Part shown: one piece after another, positions 61,870-64,000 of the stretch
Position numbering within the stretch: position 1 is the stretch's first letter
Layout of the letters: every line of letters begins with the position of its first letter
Source: Macrophomina tecta
Lineage: Eukaryota > Ascomycota > Dothideomycetes > Botryosphaeriales > Botryosphaeriaceae
Assembly (NCBI GenBank): GCA_024180945.1
Contig: JAKSGN010000037.1
Span: forward strand, 1,493,501-1,557,500
Direction of reading: 5' to 3'
Length of the DNA stretch: 64,000 nucleotides
The notes under the pieces: generated by a model
Database searches by the model: none
Told to the model about the DNA's origin: nothing
Seen by the model: only the letters and a program-made list of their open reading frames with translations
Position numbers and translations under genes: made by a program

Positions 61870-64000
61870 CATTTTTTGGTTTGAGCTGCCTGCCTCGTTC
61901 GCTGTCGCGCCAGGTCTGTTTCCATTCGTCCATTACCATCTGGTTGATGGCTTGCTTAAGTGCTGCCACCAAGCTCGTTCGTGTATTTGGCTGCGTTCTA
62001 TGCTCTACAGCGCGGCCCTCCCGGGCTGCCGCTTTAGCGAGTTTATCAGCCTCTTCGTTGCCCGGCACTCCCTGGTGCGCGGGGATCCAGCGGAAGCCCA
62101 CAGATGCACTCTTCTGCTGGAGCCCTGTCAGCTTCGCGATGATGGTGCTCAGTAGATATTGCCCGGACTGCTCGCCAGGTGTCACGAGTGCGCGCAGCGT
62201 TGCTTGATTGTCAGTGAAAACAACTATCTTTTGCTTGCCATGAACCATCTCAGCTCCTGCGAGCTCGAGCGCCATTATTATGCCCTGGAGCTCCGCAGCA
62301 AAGACTGTCGTAGACTTTACCGTGCCCATATACTTCGTGCGCCTCGTTTTTGCGGTGGGGGCGGTCGCCGCGGCACCGACATGTCTGTCTATTGCGCTGC
62401 CATCAGTGTAGATTGCTAGCGTCTCCGTGTCTTTTCTAGTCTGATTATGCTGAGATATCGCTAACTCGCGTGAGTTTGCTATGCACACGTCAGCTGGCTT
62501 CTGCCACGGGGGGAAGAAGTGTGGCAGCCTCTGCTCAATATTGCTTAGCAGGCCGTCTAGCCGTTCGTTCCAGTGCTCCCTGATTCTAAGCATCGGGCTG
62601 CGCGTGTTCGGACAGTCGCGCTTTCTCGAGTCCCACGTGCGTTCTGTGAGCTGGATCAGTTGCCAGTATAGCGGTGTCGATGCCATCCGCAGGAGCGTCT
62701 CGCCCATGTGCTTTTTGACTACTTTCGCGGCGGGGAGTAGGAATAGCTCGATGTCGAGTGCCGCTTTCGATGTAGCTCTAAAGGCGCCGGCTATGATTCG
62801 AGCCGCCCGATATTGAATCGCTTCTACGGTGTCTGCGAGCCGAGCTTCCGCTGATTTGCTGCGTGGCTTTCCAAGGGCCCAGATGCTGCAGCAGTACAGA
62901 ATCCGTGGTAGGATGATGGATCTGTAGATCTGGCGTAGGCCGAGCGTGGGTATCCCCCACGTCGAACCCGCAATGCTTGACAGTGCTGTCAGCGCTGTGG
63001 TTGCTCGGGCTTGCAGCTGCTGGACATGCGTCTTGCCGCTTAGCTTCTGATCGAGGAACATTCCCAGGAAACGGCAGCTATCGCTGGGGCTGAGGTGTCG
63101 GCCTCCGAGGATAATGCCTTGCTCCGTTCTGAACAACGTTGGGGTCTTCGTAAAGTGCGTCAGCTCGTATTTCTTTACGGCAAAGACTGACGCGTGCATA
63201 GCTGCCCATCTTTCCGCCTGGGAATGGGCTTTGGCAAGGAGTCGACAGTTCTCTTCAGTGGACGAGCTGACTGCGAGCAGGTTCACGTCATCTATGTATC
63301 CGATTACCATGACTCCCTGTGCTGCGCATGTCTCGAGGAGGTCTGCGTTGTAGAAGAGGTACAGCATCGGTGAGAGCGGCGAGCCTTGCGGGATGCCGGT
63401 TGGGGTGCCGTAGCACGCTTCTGCGCCGTCGCTGAGTTTCAGTTTTGTCTTCCTTCCGGAGAGGAAGCTTCGGATCCACTCGAGCGCCCTACCGCCTATA
63501 CGTCTTTTGCGCAAGTTATGTAGGAGGCGGGGGTGAGAGACATTGTCATACGCGCCAGAAACGTCTAGTTGGAGGAGGGTTGCCACTCGAGGCTCCGCCG
63601 AGTTCCACGCGCTGTGCACCGTCTCGACTAGTAGGTGTACGGCGTGCTCGGTGGAGCGGCCTCGCCGACCCCCAATGTGGCTTTGAGGTAGGAGATCGAA
63701 GCGCTCGACGAGATAGCTCATGCGCCTCGCTATTATGGATTCCAGGACCTTGCCGATCGTGTTGGTGAGTGCGATTGGCCGGTAGGACTTGGTGTCCGTG
63801 TAGTCGTCTTTCTTGTGTTTACGGAGCGTCAGCGTGATCGACTGCCTAAACTGGCTTGGGCAGTGTCCCAGCCTCAGGCTTGCGTTGTACACCGTTGTAA
63901 GAGTGGGAATCAGGGCGGGTCCAAGCTCTTGGAGGATGCCATTCGGGATACCGTCCGGGCCCGGTGCCTTCCACGGTTTCGCTCTCTGCATGGCCAGCCT
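61853..64000 (-). CDS. LINE D ORF2 3' part: RT and RNase H (runs off the window)
   Basis: At least 712 residues with no stop, continuing beyond the right edge. RT begins near KPWKAPGPDGIPNGI and contains SYRPIALTNTIGKVLE, LLQLDVSGAYDNV, GIPQGSPLSPMLYLF and catalytic VIGYIDDVNLLA. RNase H shows IYTDGSAIDRHVGAAA, FAAELQGIIMALELA, VFTDNQATLRAL and WIPAHQGVPGNEEADKLA. The C-terminus is short and lacks the Cys-His element seen in LINEs A-C; it ends KPKNVNPPL. The stop codon lies in the loop of a perfect 10-bp inverted repeat (61842-61869). It appears intact as far as visible. It differs from the other LINEs here. Confidence 0.9.
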   Translation of the reverse strand, partial: RLAMQRAKPWKAPGPDGIPNGILQELGPALIPTLTTVYNASLRLGHCPSQFRQSITLTLRKHKKDDYTDTKSYRPIALTNTIGKVLESIIARRMSYLVERFDLLPQSHIGGRRGRSTEHAVHLLVETVHSAWNSAEPRVATLLQLDVSGAYDNVSHPRLLHNLRKRRIGGRALEWIRSFLSGRKTKLKLSDGAEACYGTPTGIPQGSPLSPMLYLFYNADLLETCAAQGVMVIGYIDDVNLLAVSSSTEENCRLLAKAHSQAERWAAMHASVFAVKKYELTHFTKTPTLFRTEQGIILGGRHLSPSDSCRFLGMFLDQKLSGKTHVQQLQARATTALTALSSIAGSTWGIPTLGLRQIYRSIILPRILYCCSIWALGKPRSKSAEARLADTVEAIQYRAARIIAGAFRATSKAALDIELFLLPAAKVVKKHMGETLLRMASTPLYWQLIQLTERTWDSRKRDCPNTRSPMLRIREHWNERLDGLLSNIEQRLPHFFPPWQKPADVCIANSRELAISQHNQTRKDTETLAIYTDGSAIDRHVGAAATAPTAKTRRTKYMGTVKSTTVFAAELQGIIMALELAGAEMVHGKQKIVVFTDNQATLRALVTPGEQSGQYLLSTIIAKLTGLQQKSASVGFRWIPAHQGVPGNEEADKLAKAAAREGRAVEHRTQPNTRTSLVAALKQAINQMVMDEWKQTWRDSERGRQLKPKNVNPPL

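Noticed and set aside
1..64000. tRNA or rRNA genes
   Set aside because: No stretch combined a convincing T-arm, acceptor stem and internal promoter boxes; candidate GGTTCGA motifs fall in coding relics.

Overview
This window looks like a chromosome segment of a filamentous ascomycete (Pezizomycotina; a dothideomycete-like lineage is possible but not shown). The evidence is short GT-AG introns with CTAAC/CTAAT branch sites, a HET-E/NWD2-like NACHT-WD40 gene, a fungal-rhodopsin-domain membrane protein, a DUF7703-type membrane protein, and a transposon set typical of such fungi (Fot1/pogo, MULE, fungal hAT, Tad-like LINEs, Ty3/gypsy). Well over half of the window is transposon-derived and much of it is nested. 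I see no CRISPR array, rRNA or tRNA.

Layout. 1-5.2 kb: sparse host DNA with a small conserved-looking ORF (1381-1674, -), a SANT/Myb-like ORF (2623-3006, -) and a chromodomain relic. 5.2-8.5 kb: a decayed MULE with ~180-200 bp TIRs. 8.8-12.4 kb: a NACHT-WD40 (NLR-like) pseudogene with several frameshifts and an altered Walker A. 12.8-18.1 kb: a 5'-truncated LINE that carries an apparently intact Fot1/pogo element and abuts a second, broken Fot1. 18.4-19.4 kb: a DUF7703-type membrane protein gene. 20.8-23.7 kb: a pogo relic split by another intact Fot1. 25-30.5 kb: a LINE with both ORFs open. 32-34.6 kb: a long disordered host protein. 35.6-46.3 kb: a nest of LTRs, a MITE, MULE copy 2, a fourth Fot1, a piggyBac relic and a hAT inside a hAT. 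47-51.5 kb: a broken SCOCO-like gene, an intact seven-exon rhodopsin-like gene and an unidentified pseudogene. 51.6-61.3 kb: a deleted LINE, a truncated Ty3/gypsy element with a gag-pol slippery site, and two inverted LTRs around a minisatellite. 61.8-64 kb: the 3' part of another LINE with telomere-like sequence at its end.

How it fits together. The host genes are unrelated single genes and form no operon or cluster that I can recognise. The elements show successive layers of insertion, and target-site duplications let several events be ordered. Comparing the two MULE copies shows strand-biased CpA to TpA change, the signature of repeat-induced point mutation (RIP), while two Fot1 elements and one LINE have fully open reading frames. 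Some elements therefore arrived after, or escaped, that process. The most informative signals are a probable LTR-LTR inversion (35.7-40.8 kb), tandem subterminal repeats of varying copy number in the Fot1 ends, a classic -1 frameshift heptamer at the gag-pol junction, and phase-0 introns at matching positions in both hAT transposases.
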